A stretch of 56,258 nucleotides of DNA from assembly GCF_007859915.1 (NCBI RefSeq), contig NZ_SJPM01000023.1, positions 1-56,258 on the forward strand. Direction: 5' to 3'. The stretch is from Neorhodopirellula pilleata. Lineage in GTDB: Bacteria > Planctomycetota > Planctomycetia > Pirellulales > Pirellulaceae. The translations under genes and the position numbers were made by a program. The notes under the pieces were generated by a model, which ran no database searches, was not told the DNA's origin, and worked only from the letters and a program-made list of their open reading frames with translations. Each line of letters opens with the position of its first letter. Position 1 is the first letter of the stretch. Positions 24,981 through 33,009 of this stretch are shown in pieces.

Positions 24981-25100
24981 GGCTGTTGATTTAGTGCACG
25001 ATTGGGCGTTTTCGTTTAACGGCAAGCCGCAGGCGTCTGCGTTCTCAAGCTCAGTCGCCTGCGGCTTGCCGTTAAACGATAAAATCAACAGCCCGCTAGC
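24974..25100. repeat. Foldback repeat, TGTTGATTTA family, copy 1 of a 126-bp direct repeat
   Basis: GCTAGCGGGCTGTTGATTTA (24974-24993) and its complement ending at 25100 enclose TTTAACGGCAAGCCGCAGGC and its complement. 24974-25099 differs from 27974-28099 at 4 of 126 positions by my count, in the same orientation and exactly 3000 bp apart. The remaining part of the gap up to 25501 shows nothing I recognise. Confidence 0.93.
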
Positions 25101-25501
25101 GCCCGAGCGGCTAATTAAGTTAAGCGGGAAGATTTCACCAGACGTGCTTAGGAGAGCTCGCACTCGTAGCTGGACTCGCAAGAGTTCAGTTGATTTCATA
25201 AAGAGAGTTTCTGCGATCAAAAGCGGTTTGATGTAATATTTTCAGGCCGTGAAACTACCCGTCTTCATCCGCGTTCACCCTTTCCATCCGTCTTCCGAAT
25301 CGTCATGGGCTTTCATCGACGTTTCCGCAGGCCTTGTGTTTCACGAACAAGGCTTGCATTCGTGTCGGATATCTTGCTAGTGCTTAACGGAATTGGCTTG
25401 ACTTCGGACCATCGATTGCAATCGTGTTCGCTGCAGTCAGTCGGCTCACCAGCCACTCAGGCCGATAAGCCAAGATCAGGATCGCGAAGCAGGAGCACAC
25501 G

Positions 25502-26446
25502 ATGCGAAAGACGATGCGAAAGAAAACTCGGAGTAAGCCAAAGTCGGCTCGTCGGCCGTCTCCCTTGGGATGGTTTCAAGCCTTGGTGGTGGGTGTCGGT
25601 TTTTACATCGTCAGCTTGGTCAGCGCCGAGCCGATGATGATCCCCCAAGTTCATGCTCAGACGACAACGCCCACGTTCCGACCGATCGGCAGCGGCAGTT
25701 TGGTGGACCAGTACGAGCGTCGTACCAATCCCAACCCGAATATTCGCCAAGTGGCGATGCAGTCGGGCGGATTCAGTCTACCTCAGGATGCCGTTGCTCC
25801 CCCTCAGGCAAACGTTCCCGCCAATCCATTGCCGCAGACATTCTCGCCGCCGGTTCAACCGTTGCGCCCGGCGGCTCCTGAGTTGCAGCCCGCCCCGGTT
25901 CCGCAGACACCGAGCGTAAGGTTACCGAACAACACTCCACTGCCCAACAACACTCCACTACCGAATAGCTCGCCGCTACGGAACAGCGTGCCGCCGGCGG
26001 GCAGCCCGATGCCTCGTCAACTGCCGATGAACGGCACGCTACCCTTGGCGGATTATCAACCGGTGCCTCCCCCGGAAATTTCCAACGGCGGATTCGCGAC
26101 GATGGGCGACTGCCGGCTGATCTCGCCGCCGAGTAGTTACACCGCGATGAGTCCCTACGGGACCGCCGGTGATTGTGGGTGCGGTATTGCCCCGACCTCC
26201 TACGCCGGGCCGTACATACCACCGCCTGCGCAAATTGCCACTCCGGCAGCGATGCCTCCCCTGACGTCCGGGCCACTGGTTTCACCGGGAGGTGTCGTGG
26301 CTCCGGCCGCCGCTCCGGTGAAGAGTCTGGTTACTTTTGGTCAAGAGAATTACCCCGTTCAAGTCGGCCAAGGCCTTTGGGGCCAACCGGTCGCCTACGT
26401 GCCCGGACAGCGATTTCGCAATTGGCTGCGGTATCTTTCGTTCTAG
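25502..26446 (+). CDS. Proline-rich exported protein of unknown function
   Basis: A 314-residue protein with a very basic N-terminus (MRKTMRKKTRSKPKSARRP) and one hydrophobic segment (about 25-42), then a Pro/Asn-rich central part (75-175) with PNNTPLPNNTPLPNSS-type repeats. The C-terminal region has scattered Cys (GDCRLI, GDCGCG) and ends VPGQRFRNWLRYLSF. AGGAG lies 8 bases upstream of the ATG. Proteins of this style are common in Pirellulales and usually uncharacterised; a periplasmic or envelope location is likely. Confidence 0.7.
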   Translation: MRKTMRKKTRSKPKSARRPSPLGWFQALVVGVGFYIVSLVSAEPMMIPQVHAQTTTPTFRPIGSGSLVDQYERRTNPNPNIRQVAMQSGGFSLPQDAVAPPQANVPANPLPQTFSPPVQPLRPAAPELQPAPVPQTPSVRLPNNTPLPNNTPLPNSSPLRNSVPPAGSPMPRQLPMNGTLPLADYQPVPPPEISNGGFATMGDCRLISPPSSYTAMSPYGTAGDCGCGIAPTSYAGPYIPPPAQIATPAAMPPLTSGPLVSPGGVVAPAAAPVKSLVTFGQENYPVQVGQGLWGQPVAYVPGQRFRNWLRYLSF

Positions 26447-26507
26447 CGTGGTGCTAACCCCGTTTCGGTATGAAATGTTCGGGTTAGCAGTTTTAGCACT
26501 AGAGGAT

Positions 26508-26580
26508 TGTTGATTGAATCGTAACCCGAAGCGTGAGCGAGGGATATTCCGATAATCCCTCGCTTACGCATCGGGTTATG
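26508..26580. repeat. Foldback repeat with AACCCGAAGCGTGAGCGAG core
   Basis: TAACCCGAAGCGTGAGCGAG starts at 26522 and pairs with the complement ending at 26578, with two mismatches. A degenerate TTGTTGATTGA precedes it at 26508-26518. It lies in the 268-bp gap between the converging proline-rich and MoxR genes. Confidence 0.85.
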
Positions 26581-26714
26581 AATGATCTGGGCTCGCCGTA
26601 GGCATCGCCACCCATATCAGCTTGCAAGGCCCGAGGCTAGTGTCTACCGCTCAGTCGATTGCCTCAAGTCCACGGCATTCGACTCAGACTCTGCGGGAAC
26701 GTGGGCCAAGACAT

Positions 26715-27830
26715 TCAAAGCACACTGGCGGGTTTGACGGCGTGTTCCTTGACCAAACGTTTGACCAAGTCCGCGACCGTGATTCCGTCCGCTTCGGCGG
26801 CGAACGTCGGAACGATCCGGTGTCGCAGGACCGGCATGGCGAGTGCTTGGACGTCATCGATCGTGACGTGCGTTCGACCGTACAACAACGCCCGCGCCTT
26901 GGCGGCCAACACGAGTTGCTGACTCGCCCGAGGGCCGGGGCCCCACTGGATCCATTCACGAACCCATGGGGCAGCCTCGGGTTGATCCGGCCGCGCGTCG
27001 CGAACTAGATCGATGACCCAATCTTTCACGTGCTGCGGAAGCGGTACGCGTCGAACAAGCGATTGGAAATGAACAATGTCCGCACCGCTGATCACGTGTT
27101 GAACGTCCAACGATTCGCCCGATGTGGTGCGATCGACGATCGCGGCTTCCTCATCGCGACTCGGATAAGACACCACGACGTGGAACAAAAACCGATCCCG
27201 TTGTGCCTCCGGCAGTGGATACGTTCCTTCTTGTTCGATCGGGTTTTGAGTGGCTAAGACAAAGAACGGTTCGGACAGCGGAAAAGTTTGACCGCCGGCG
27301 GTTACTTCATGTTCTTGCATCGCTTCGAGCAGCGCCGCTTGAGTTTTTGGCGGTGTTCGGTTGATCTCGTCGGCGAGCAACATTTGTGTGAAGATCGGTC
27401 CCTTGCGAAACACCATCTCGCGACGACCGGTCTCATGATCTTCTTGAATGATGTCCGTGCCAGTGATGTCGCCGGGCATCAAGTCGGGGGTGAACTGAAT
27501 CCGTCGAAACTCAAGGCTCATGCTCGACGCAAGCGTCCGGACCATCAACGTTTTGGCCAGCCCGGGGACACCTTCGAGCAAGCAATGTCCGCGAGCTAAG
27601 ATCGAGATCAATAGTTGTTCGACGACTTCGTCTTGCCCGACGACGATGCGACTGACCTGTTGTTTGACCTGGTTCACACTGCGAATCAATTCAGCCGCCG
27701 AGGCCACGTCGCCAGGAGTCAATGCATTGCCGCCTGAACGCGCGCCGGTCGCATCCCCAGACGGATTGTCACGGTGAACAGAATGAGAGTTTTCACGAGG
27801 CGGAGGGGTAACCATCAGAATGATTCGCAT
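26715..27830 (-). CDS. MoxR-family AAA+ ATPase
   Basis: A 371-residue AAA+ protein. Walker A is GVPGLAKT, Walker B LLADEINR; the family segments GDITGTDI, RKGPIFTQMLLADEINRTPP, LPEAQRDRF and the C-terminal lid (GPGPRASQQLVLAAKARALL) are all present. MoxR ATPases act as chaperones for maturation of secreted or metal-containing complexes, usually beside DUF58 and von Willebrand A proteins. No such partner lies here; the next gene on the strand, upstream, is the M50-HlyD fusion of export locus B, 281 bases away across a foldback. The start is uncertain (27830 or 27815); neither has a clear ribosome site. Confidence 0.88.
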   Translation of the reverse strand: MRIILMVTPPPRENSHSVHRDNPSGDATGARSGGNALTPGDVASAAELIRSVNQVKQQVSRIVVGQDEVVEQLLISILARGHCLLEGVPGLAKTLMVRTLASSMSLEFRRIQFTPDLMPGDITGTDIIQEDHETGRREMVFRKGPIFTQMLLADEINRTPPKTQAALLEAMQEHEVTAGGQTFPLSEPFFVLATQNPIEQEGTYPLPEAQRDRFLFHVVVSYPSRDEEAAIVDRTTSGESLDVQHVISGADIVHFQSLVRRVPLPQHVKDWVIDLVRDARPDQPEAAPWVREWIQWGPGPRASQQLVLAAKARALLYGRTHVTIDDVQALAMPVLRHRIVPTFAAEADGITVADLVKRLVKEHAVKPASVL

Positions 27831-27973
27831 CAGGAGGGTGAGGCAATAGCAGATCGCTGATTATAACCGTTGGCCGGCCGATATGCGGAGCGGGAAATGA
27901 AAACGAGCCCCCTGCGAAGTCTCAGCCCGAATCATCGACCTGAATGTCTTGGTACGCCGCAACTGTCATCCGG

Positions 27974-28099
27974 GCTAGCGGGCTGTTGATTTAGTGCACG
28001 ATTGGGCGTTTTCGTTTAACGGCAAGCCGCAGGCGTCTGCGTTCTCAAGCTCTATCGCCTGCGGCTTGCCGTTAAACGACTAAATCAACAGCCCGCTAG
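27974..28099. repeat. Foldback repeat, TGTTGATTTA family, copy 2 of the 126-bp direct repeat
   Basis: GCTAGCGGGCTGTTGATTTA (27974-27993), inner TTTAACGGCAAGCCGCAGGC and complement, and right arm ending 28099. It is near-identical to 24974-25099. It lies between the end of locus B and the MoxR gene. Confidence 0.93.
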
Positions 28100-28110
28100 A
28101 GCCATCCGGC

Positions 28111-30159
28111 TCAGAACGCCCAGGTGACGTTGGTCCGAAACCATTCCACCCAACGTTCCCAAGTCGATCGGTTCGACAAATACAATCGCACCGGGACGAT
28201 CATCCGAGTCGGCAACGGATTCGTCAAATCATCGGATTCATCGATCGCAACACGCACTTCGTAGTGCGTCGATCGGGGGGCTCGACCTCGATCGGTAAGT
28301 GGTTGACCCATCGGATCGGTCAAGATCCACTTTGCGGTGACGAGCTCGGGAGGTAATTCGTCGACCGGATTTTGGGAGACGTCCACAATCGTCCCGGTCA
28401 GCGAACCGCTCGCCAGCGACGGCAAACACGCCGTTGCCGTTTGGTTCAACCGCACCAAGTCGATCTGGTCTCCGGGAATGAATACCGACACGACCCGGCG
28501 TCGATGATCACCGACACGGCCGAGTAGCGTGCCCCGTTCGATGACCGCGTTGTCGTTGAATTTGTCTAAAGGCAGATCGACCCACGTCGAGCGGTGTGTT
28601 GTGTCAAAACCGTGGAACGATTCTTTTCGAGTGGGCTCAAATAATCGTTCCGATTGAGACCAAGTCGTTCTCAACCGGTCGGCTTGGCGTGACAGAACGG
28701 CCTCGCGTGCTTTAGCCGATTCGAGTCGTTTTCGCAACGTCGGCAAGGTCGAGGAGATTGACGGCTGATCGAATCGACTCAATTCGAGTGAACGCAAACC
28801 GATTGTCAATTCCTCGACCAACCCGCGTGCTTTCAACAGATCCATTTCCAACGACCAGTCTGTCTGCTCGGTGTGGTCATTGCTCGATTGAATCGTTCCC
28901 GTCGCCGGCGAATAAACGTTGCGTTCGTCCATGGCCTTCACGATCCCTCCTCCGCGGAAAGTCTGGGGGAAAGGTAATGCCAAGACGAAAACGGATAAGC
29001 CGGCGAAAGCGATCGCTCTCATTCGCCGGGTTACCAGCTCGGTGCCGATTGAGAACCATCGCCGAAGCATCAGCCATCCGATCCAGATTGCGACCGGCAA
29101 CGCCGCCCCGACACCAATCCAAGCCGTGATCCAGCGGCCGATCACCCACAGCAATACGCCGATCACAAAGAAACGGTACAGCCCACTCAAGATGGCGTAC
29201 ACAACCAGTCCCCACCGCGGTCGCCATGGCTCGCGATCGATGGCCCACTCTCGCAGCGCTGCCGAGGCTTCGGCAGATAGATTGGGCACGCCCCACCAAT
29301 CTGAAAGGATGAAATAGCCATCGTATCGCAACAGCGGATTCGCATTGACGATCAATGTGCTCACCGAGGCTACGATGACCAGCATCGCAGCAAGATCGTG
29401 CACCCATCCCGAATGCGTCGATACCCAAACCAACACCGCGATCGAGGCAACGATCCATTCGGCAATCATTCCAGCCGCTGAAACTGCGATCCGAGACCAA
29501 CGGTCGCGAATCAGCCAAGCGTCGCTGACATCACAGTACAAGCAGGGAACGCCGAACAGGAACATCAATCCCATCTCGCGGCAACGTCCACCCAACGAGT
29601 GACACGCCAAGCCGTGTGCCAATTCGTGGACGATTTTGATGATCGCCACCGCGAACAGGAACGTCAGCCAAGTCGATCCGGAGACCACGCCGAGTTGATA
29701 GGTTGCTCGTGAGACATCAGCAACGAATGCATCAAGATGAAACAATACCAATAGGACGGATACAACAACCATCGCGAAACCAACTCGGTACTGGAACCAG
29801 TTTCTGTACCGGAGAATACGATCGAGACTTTGCGAAGGATCGAATCCCGGAACCCGAATCGCCAGTGGGTTAGACAATGCCATTCCACGACGTCTCTCGG
29901 AAACGGGCTGGATCGACTGCGGATGGCCAACGATCAGTCCTTGCTTTGCCGCATGAGCGAAAAATGGTTCGGTCTGATCTCGGTTTCCGTCGTGCGTTTG
30001 TCCCTCCACTAATCGCCCAAGATCGGGCAGTGACTTCAAGAGAGACCATTCGTGTTGCTCGAAGAAAAAAAATTGATCGGAACGTGGTTCTTTTACCACC
30101 CAGACGTTGCGATCAACCAACTCGATCTCGCGAACGATCAAACCGTCGGCAAGACGCAT
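28111..30159 (-). CDS. M50 metallopeptidase/HlyD fusion membrane protein with PqqD-like N-terminus (locus B)
   Basis: A 682-residue paralogue of the 5873-8299 protein. Residues 10-80 resemble the PqqD-like domain (NVWVVKEPRSDQFFFFEQHE). The membrane part carries HELAH at 178-182 and NPLLRYDGYF with Asp280, the M50 metal ligands. After several transmembrane helices (to about residue 430) a lipoyl-like segment (RNVYSPATGTIQSSND), a coiled coil and a beta-barrel region follow. The ATG at 30159 overlaps the previous gene's TGA (TGATG) and has GGAGA upstream, so it beats the in-frame start at 30234. It lacks the acidic N-terminal extension of the locus A protein. Substrate unknown. Confidence 0.82.
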   Translation of the reverse strand: MRLADGLIVREIELVDRNVWVVKEPRSDQFFFFEQHEWSLLKSLPDLGRLVEGQTHDGNRDQTEPFFAHAAKQGLIVGHPQSIQPVSERRRGMALSNPLAIRVPGFDPSQSLDRILRYRNWFQYRVGFAMVVVSVLLVLFHLDAFVADVSRATYQLGVVSGSTWLTFLFAVAIIKIVHELAHGLACHSLGGRCREMGLMFLFGVPCLYCDVSDAWLIRDRWSRIAVSAAGMIAEWIVASIAVLVWVSTHSGWVHDLAAMLVIVASVSTLIVNANPLLRYDGYFILSDWWGVPNLSAEASAALREWAIDREPWRPRWGLVVYAILSGLYRFFVIGVLLWVIGRWITAWIGVGAALPVAIWIGWLMLRRWFSIGTELVTRRMRAIAFAGLSVFVLALPFPQTFRGGGIVKAMDERNVYSPATGTIQSSNDHTEQTDWSLEMDLLKARGLVEELTIGLRSLELSRFDQPSISSTLPTLRKRLESAKAREAVLSRQADRLRTTWSQSERLFEPTRKESFHGFDTTHRSTWVDLPLDKFNDNAVIERGTLLGRVGDHRRRVVSVFIPGDQIDLVRLNQTATACLPSLASGSLTGTIVDVSQNPVDELPPELVTAKWILTDPMGQPLTDRGRAPRSTHYEVRVAIDESDDLTNPLPTRMIVPVRLYLSNRSTWERWVEWFRTNVTWAF

Positions 30160-31244
30160 CAATCCGTCTCCATGATCAGTTTCGCGCGGTATCCTGGACG
30201 GACGCGTTCGCCGGGGTTGTCGAACTCGATCCAAAAGCGAACTTCGCCGGTGACCGGATCCACTTCAGGACTCACGAATCGAGATTGTCCCTTAATCTGG
30301 ACTGAAGAACCGTCGGGCATGTCGACGGCGATGCGAACGGTGGGTTCATCACGGAGCCGATCGGACGTGGCGGCTGGGGCAAAGCCTTCGACGCGTAATC
30401 GAGTCAAGCTGATCACGCGAGCGACCAAGTCACCCGGGCGAACCCAGTCGCCGGGACGAACGGCGACGGCAACGGCGCGACCGGCGATCGGCGATCGGAT
30501 TTGGCGATCGGCGGCTTCGACTTCCGCGAGTTGCCGATTCAGGCGTTTGATTGCAACTTCCAATTCGAGAATCGTTCGCTCGGATTCGGCAGCGGCGATC
30601 TCGATCGTGGCGGACTCGAGTTGCGATCGCCCCGTTTCCGCAGCCATTTCTCCCAGGCGTGCTTCCAACTCGGCGATCTGATTCTGAAAGCGGGCCTCCT
30701 GGGATTCCAATTCAGAACGCTCGTAGGCAAGGCGAAGCGACTCCAGTTCGGATTCAGAGACCGAGTCGGTGAAATTTTCCCTTGCCGTCCGTGCGCGTTC
30801 CCACTCGTTCTTGGCTGCGGCTTCCGCCTTTTCGGCGGCCAACACTTTCAACTCATTGGCGGCGCGGCGCCGATCGATTTCCAATCGAATCGCCTGTTCA
30901 CTGACACGGTGTCGCTGGGTTGCCGCCGCTGATCGGGCGGCATCGATTCGATGAGAATGCTTCACGGCAGATTCGGCGATTGCCAAGTCCTGTGCAGCGA
31001 GTTGTTCATGGATTTGCACACGTCGATCGTCCAACTTCGCGACCAATTCGTTTTCTTGCAGCAACTGACCTTCCTCAATTGACACTTCTTCGACGGGCCC
31101 TTCCACACGCGAAACGATGACGGCTTCGTCGACCAACGCCACCACGAGCCCGTCGATCGTTGCCGTCCAACCGTCCGAAGCGAGTACGATTGTCAATCCG
31201 ATCAACGTGACGATCCGATTCCATCGAGAAACGCTGATTACCAT
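30159..31244 (-). CDS. Periplasmic adaptor protein, HlyD family (locus B)
   Basis: A 361-residue membrane-fusion protein. Residues 8-30 are a signal peptide or anchor (RIVTLIGLTIVLASDGWTA). The first lipoyl half is VEGPVEEVSIEEGQLLQENE; a long coiled-coil hairpin (about 75-230, rich in Glu, Arg and Ala) follows, then RSPIAGRAVAVAVRPGDWVR and a beta-barrel domain. The ATG at 31244 overlaps the preceding stop (ATGGTAA). It is the counterpart of the 3020-3994 gene but has a longer coiled coil, and no TolC gene is linked. Confidence 0.85.
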   Translation of the reverse strand: MVISVSRWNRIVTLIGLTIVLASDGWTATIDGLVVALVDEAVIVSRVEGPVEEVSIEEGQLLQENELVAKLDDRRVQIHEQLAAQDLAIAESAVKHSHRIDAARSAAATQRHRVSEQAIRLEIDRRRAANELKVLAAEKAEAAAKNEWERARTARENFTDSVSESELESLRLAYERSELESQEARFQNQIAELEARLGEMAAETGRSQLESATIEIAAAESERTILELEVAIKRLNRQLAEVEAADRQIRSPIAGRAVAVAVRPGDWVRPGDLVARVISLTRLRVEGFAPAATSDRLRDEPTVRIAVDMPDGSSVQIKGQSRFVSPEVDPVTGEVRFWIEFDNPGERVRPGYRAKLIMETD

Positions 31245-32701
31245 CCCCAACTCCGAATGACTTCGACAACGGGCCGAAAGAAAACGAATCCCAACGGACG
31301 CGTTCCAAAAGAAAGATGTCCCACGACCGGCGCGCCCGTGCGAAACTCGTCGACCGGCAAGGAGCCGGTGCCTGAATCAAGCGACACGGTGATGGGAACA
31401 AAACCATTGCCGTCGTGTCGATAGTGCACTGTGTTTCCGATCTGTGCGACTTGTCCGGTGAATGATCGCGACGGGTTTGAACGCAAACGCAACGCGACGG
31501 TTAAGGGGCCCGTGTCATCCGCGTTTGTTCCCGGCAGGTATCCGAATGCGTCGCTAGGTAAGTCGATGACCGCCCGGCAACCTGCGGTCGGATCGATCAC
31601 GCTCATCAACCATTGGCTTTGCATGACGTGCTGTCCAACGAGTGTGGACTGCGATTCGCGAATGACCACGCTGCCGCTGTTCGTTGCCCGGATCGTTAAC
31701 GATGCGTGAACTTGATCGATCAGTTCGACTTGGCGTTCCAAAGACGCGATCCGAACCCTCAGGACGGCTGTTTGGCTTGACGCGTTGGCCGAGCGATCCG
31801 ACGACACGCTGGTCGAGTCATCCGTCGGGGTGGGGCTCGATGTGCTGCGTCTGGGCGTGATCCGAAGGGACGACAATTCGGTTTGAGCGGCCAGAAGTTC
31901 TCCGCGAAGCCGATCCCGCTGCAACTCAATTTCGGGGCTGTCGATGCGAGCCAACACGTCGCCCTTTCGGATCGTTTGTGAATCACGAACCTCGAGGGAA
32001 ACTAAATTGCCGGCCGAAGGAGCGAAGATGCCGACTTGTTCGACCGGCATCACACTTCCCTCAATCGCGATTCGAAAAGGAACCGGAACGAATAAGGCAG
32101 CCGCGGTAACAACCAGCAACCAAACCGCTCTCTTAAAGTTCGTGGACCGTGCTCGGCGAGGATCTGAACTTGAACCGGTTGATTCAAGATATCGTCGTTT
32201 TAAGTAGACGGTCGCCACGCAATCGGTTGCGGCGTCGATGAAAGACTCTTGCCAGGGCAATAGTGGTTGACCAATGGAGTCTTCTACTTTGAATACAATC
32301 GAGTCTCGATTCGTCAGCCGATAACGTGCCAGTGCGACCGACTCGATTTGGGAGTGGACTCCACCCGCGGCCGAATCAAGATTCTCTGATGAGCCAGTGC
32401 ATCCGAGGCGGACCGAGCGGGATGGTGTCTCGAGTGCAAAACGTCCTTCTTTCCCGGTGACTTCGGCGATGGTCTGTTCCACGAAACGGTAGAAATCGTC
32501 CGCGTCCGCCTCGTCTTCCCCGGCTCGACGCGACCATGCCTCCAATCTTTCCAGGTGCTCAGCAGCCGATTGGCAATCCGAGTCGTTTGGGGTGGAGGAA
32601 GGCGACATCAGGTGATCGGGTATAGGATGAGCGATGGCGGCGTCTGAACTGGAAAGGTTCTCAGTTCGAAGCTCCATTTTACTGTCCAATCGAATGATCA
32701 C
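31238..32701 (-). CDS. HlyD-family adaptor with GAF-like N-terminal domain (locus B)
   Basis: A 487-residue paralogue of the 4377-5879 protein. The cytoplasmic part (about residues 45-175) resembles a GAF domain (FALETPSRSVRLGCTGSS, VALARYRLTNRDSIVFKVED). A transmembrane helix follows at about 188-210 (AVWLLVVTAAALFVPVPFRI). Then come lipoyl halves (LEVRDSQTIRKGDVLARID; TIRATNSGSVVIRESQS), a coiled coil and a beta barrel. The product ends RSWGW, like the GW end of the locus A protein. The frame opens with GTG at 32701; an ATG at 32677 is equally possible. It is the first gene of locus B and divergent from dabA. Confidence 0.76.
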   Translation of the reverse strand: MIIRLDSKMELRTENLSSSDAAIAHPIPDHLMSPSSTPNDSDCQSAAEHLERLEAWSRRAGEDEADADDFYRFVEQTIAEVTGKEGRFALETPSRSVRLGCTGSSENLDSAAGGVHSQIESVALARYRLTNRDSIVFKVEDSIGQPLLPWQESFIDAATDCVATVYLKRRYLESTGSSSDPRRARSTNFKRAVWLLVVTAAALFVPVPFRIAIEGSVMPVEQVGIFAPSAGNLVSLEVRDSQTIRKGDVLARIDSPEIELQRDRLRGELLAAQTELSSLRITPRRSTSSPTPTDDSTSVSSDRSANASSQTAVLRVRIASLERQVELIDQVHASLTIRATNSGSVVIRESQSTLVGQHVMQSQWLMSVIDPTAGCRAVIDLPSDAFGYLPGTNADDTGPLTVALRLRSNPSRSFTGQVAQIGNTVHYRHDGNGFVPITVSLDSGTGSLPVDEFRTGAPVVGHLSFGTRPLGFVFFRPVVEVIRSWGW

Positions 32702-33009
32702 CTGACGCCGGACGCGGTTTTTGTGTGATCGCCAAGATAGTCAATCGGATCGTTCAGGTTATATCGAGTGGGCCTGCAATAATCTGCAGGTTGACTGCAA
32801 TCGATTGCAGTCGGCGATGTGCTCTAGCCAGGGTCGTCGTGGATGTGTCAGATATTGGAGACTTCCGATCTTACCTTCGAATCCGGTTTTAGGTGGGTTC
32901 CTTGAATGATCGGGGCAGGCGGTCGATTCACGCCGGGATTCACGCAGCCATTGGCACAGCCCGTGCTTTGCGGGAAGCTTCGCAATTTCTGCCAACCTGA
33001 TTTGCTAAC
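32702..33009. other. Divergent region between export locus B and dabA
   Basis: 308 bases that must hold promoters for both operons. The paired dyads at 32774-32810 are the only notable structure. A short reading frame at 32721-32909 has no family resemblance and crosses the dyads, so I treat it as chance. Confidence 0.5.
32774..32810. promoter_or_regulatory. Two phased 16-bp dyads, candidate operator
   Basis: CTGCAATAATCTGCAG (32774-32789) and CTGCAATCGATTGCAG (32795-32810) are two versions of the same inverted repeat, with centres 21 bp apart, about two helical turns. The second is part of a 20-bp perfect palindrome (32793-32812). Position between two divergent operons suggests a dimer-binding regulator acting on one or both. 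No regulator gene is adjacent. Confidence 0.6.

Noticed and set aside
24974..25100. Possible CRISPR array because of repeated TTAACGGCAAGCCGC and TGTTGATTTA motifs across the window.
   Set aside because: Repeats are not regularly spaced, are palindromic modules separated by whole genes, and there are no spacers or cas genes.
32721..32909. 62-residue frame between locus B and dabA.
   Set aside because: No family resemblance, no ribosome site, and it spans the operator-like dyads.
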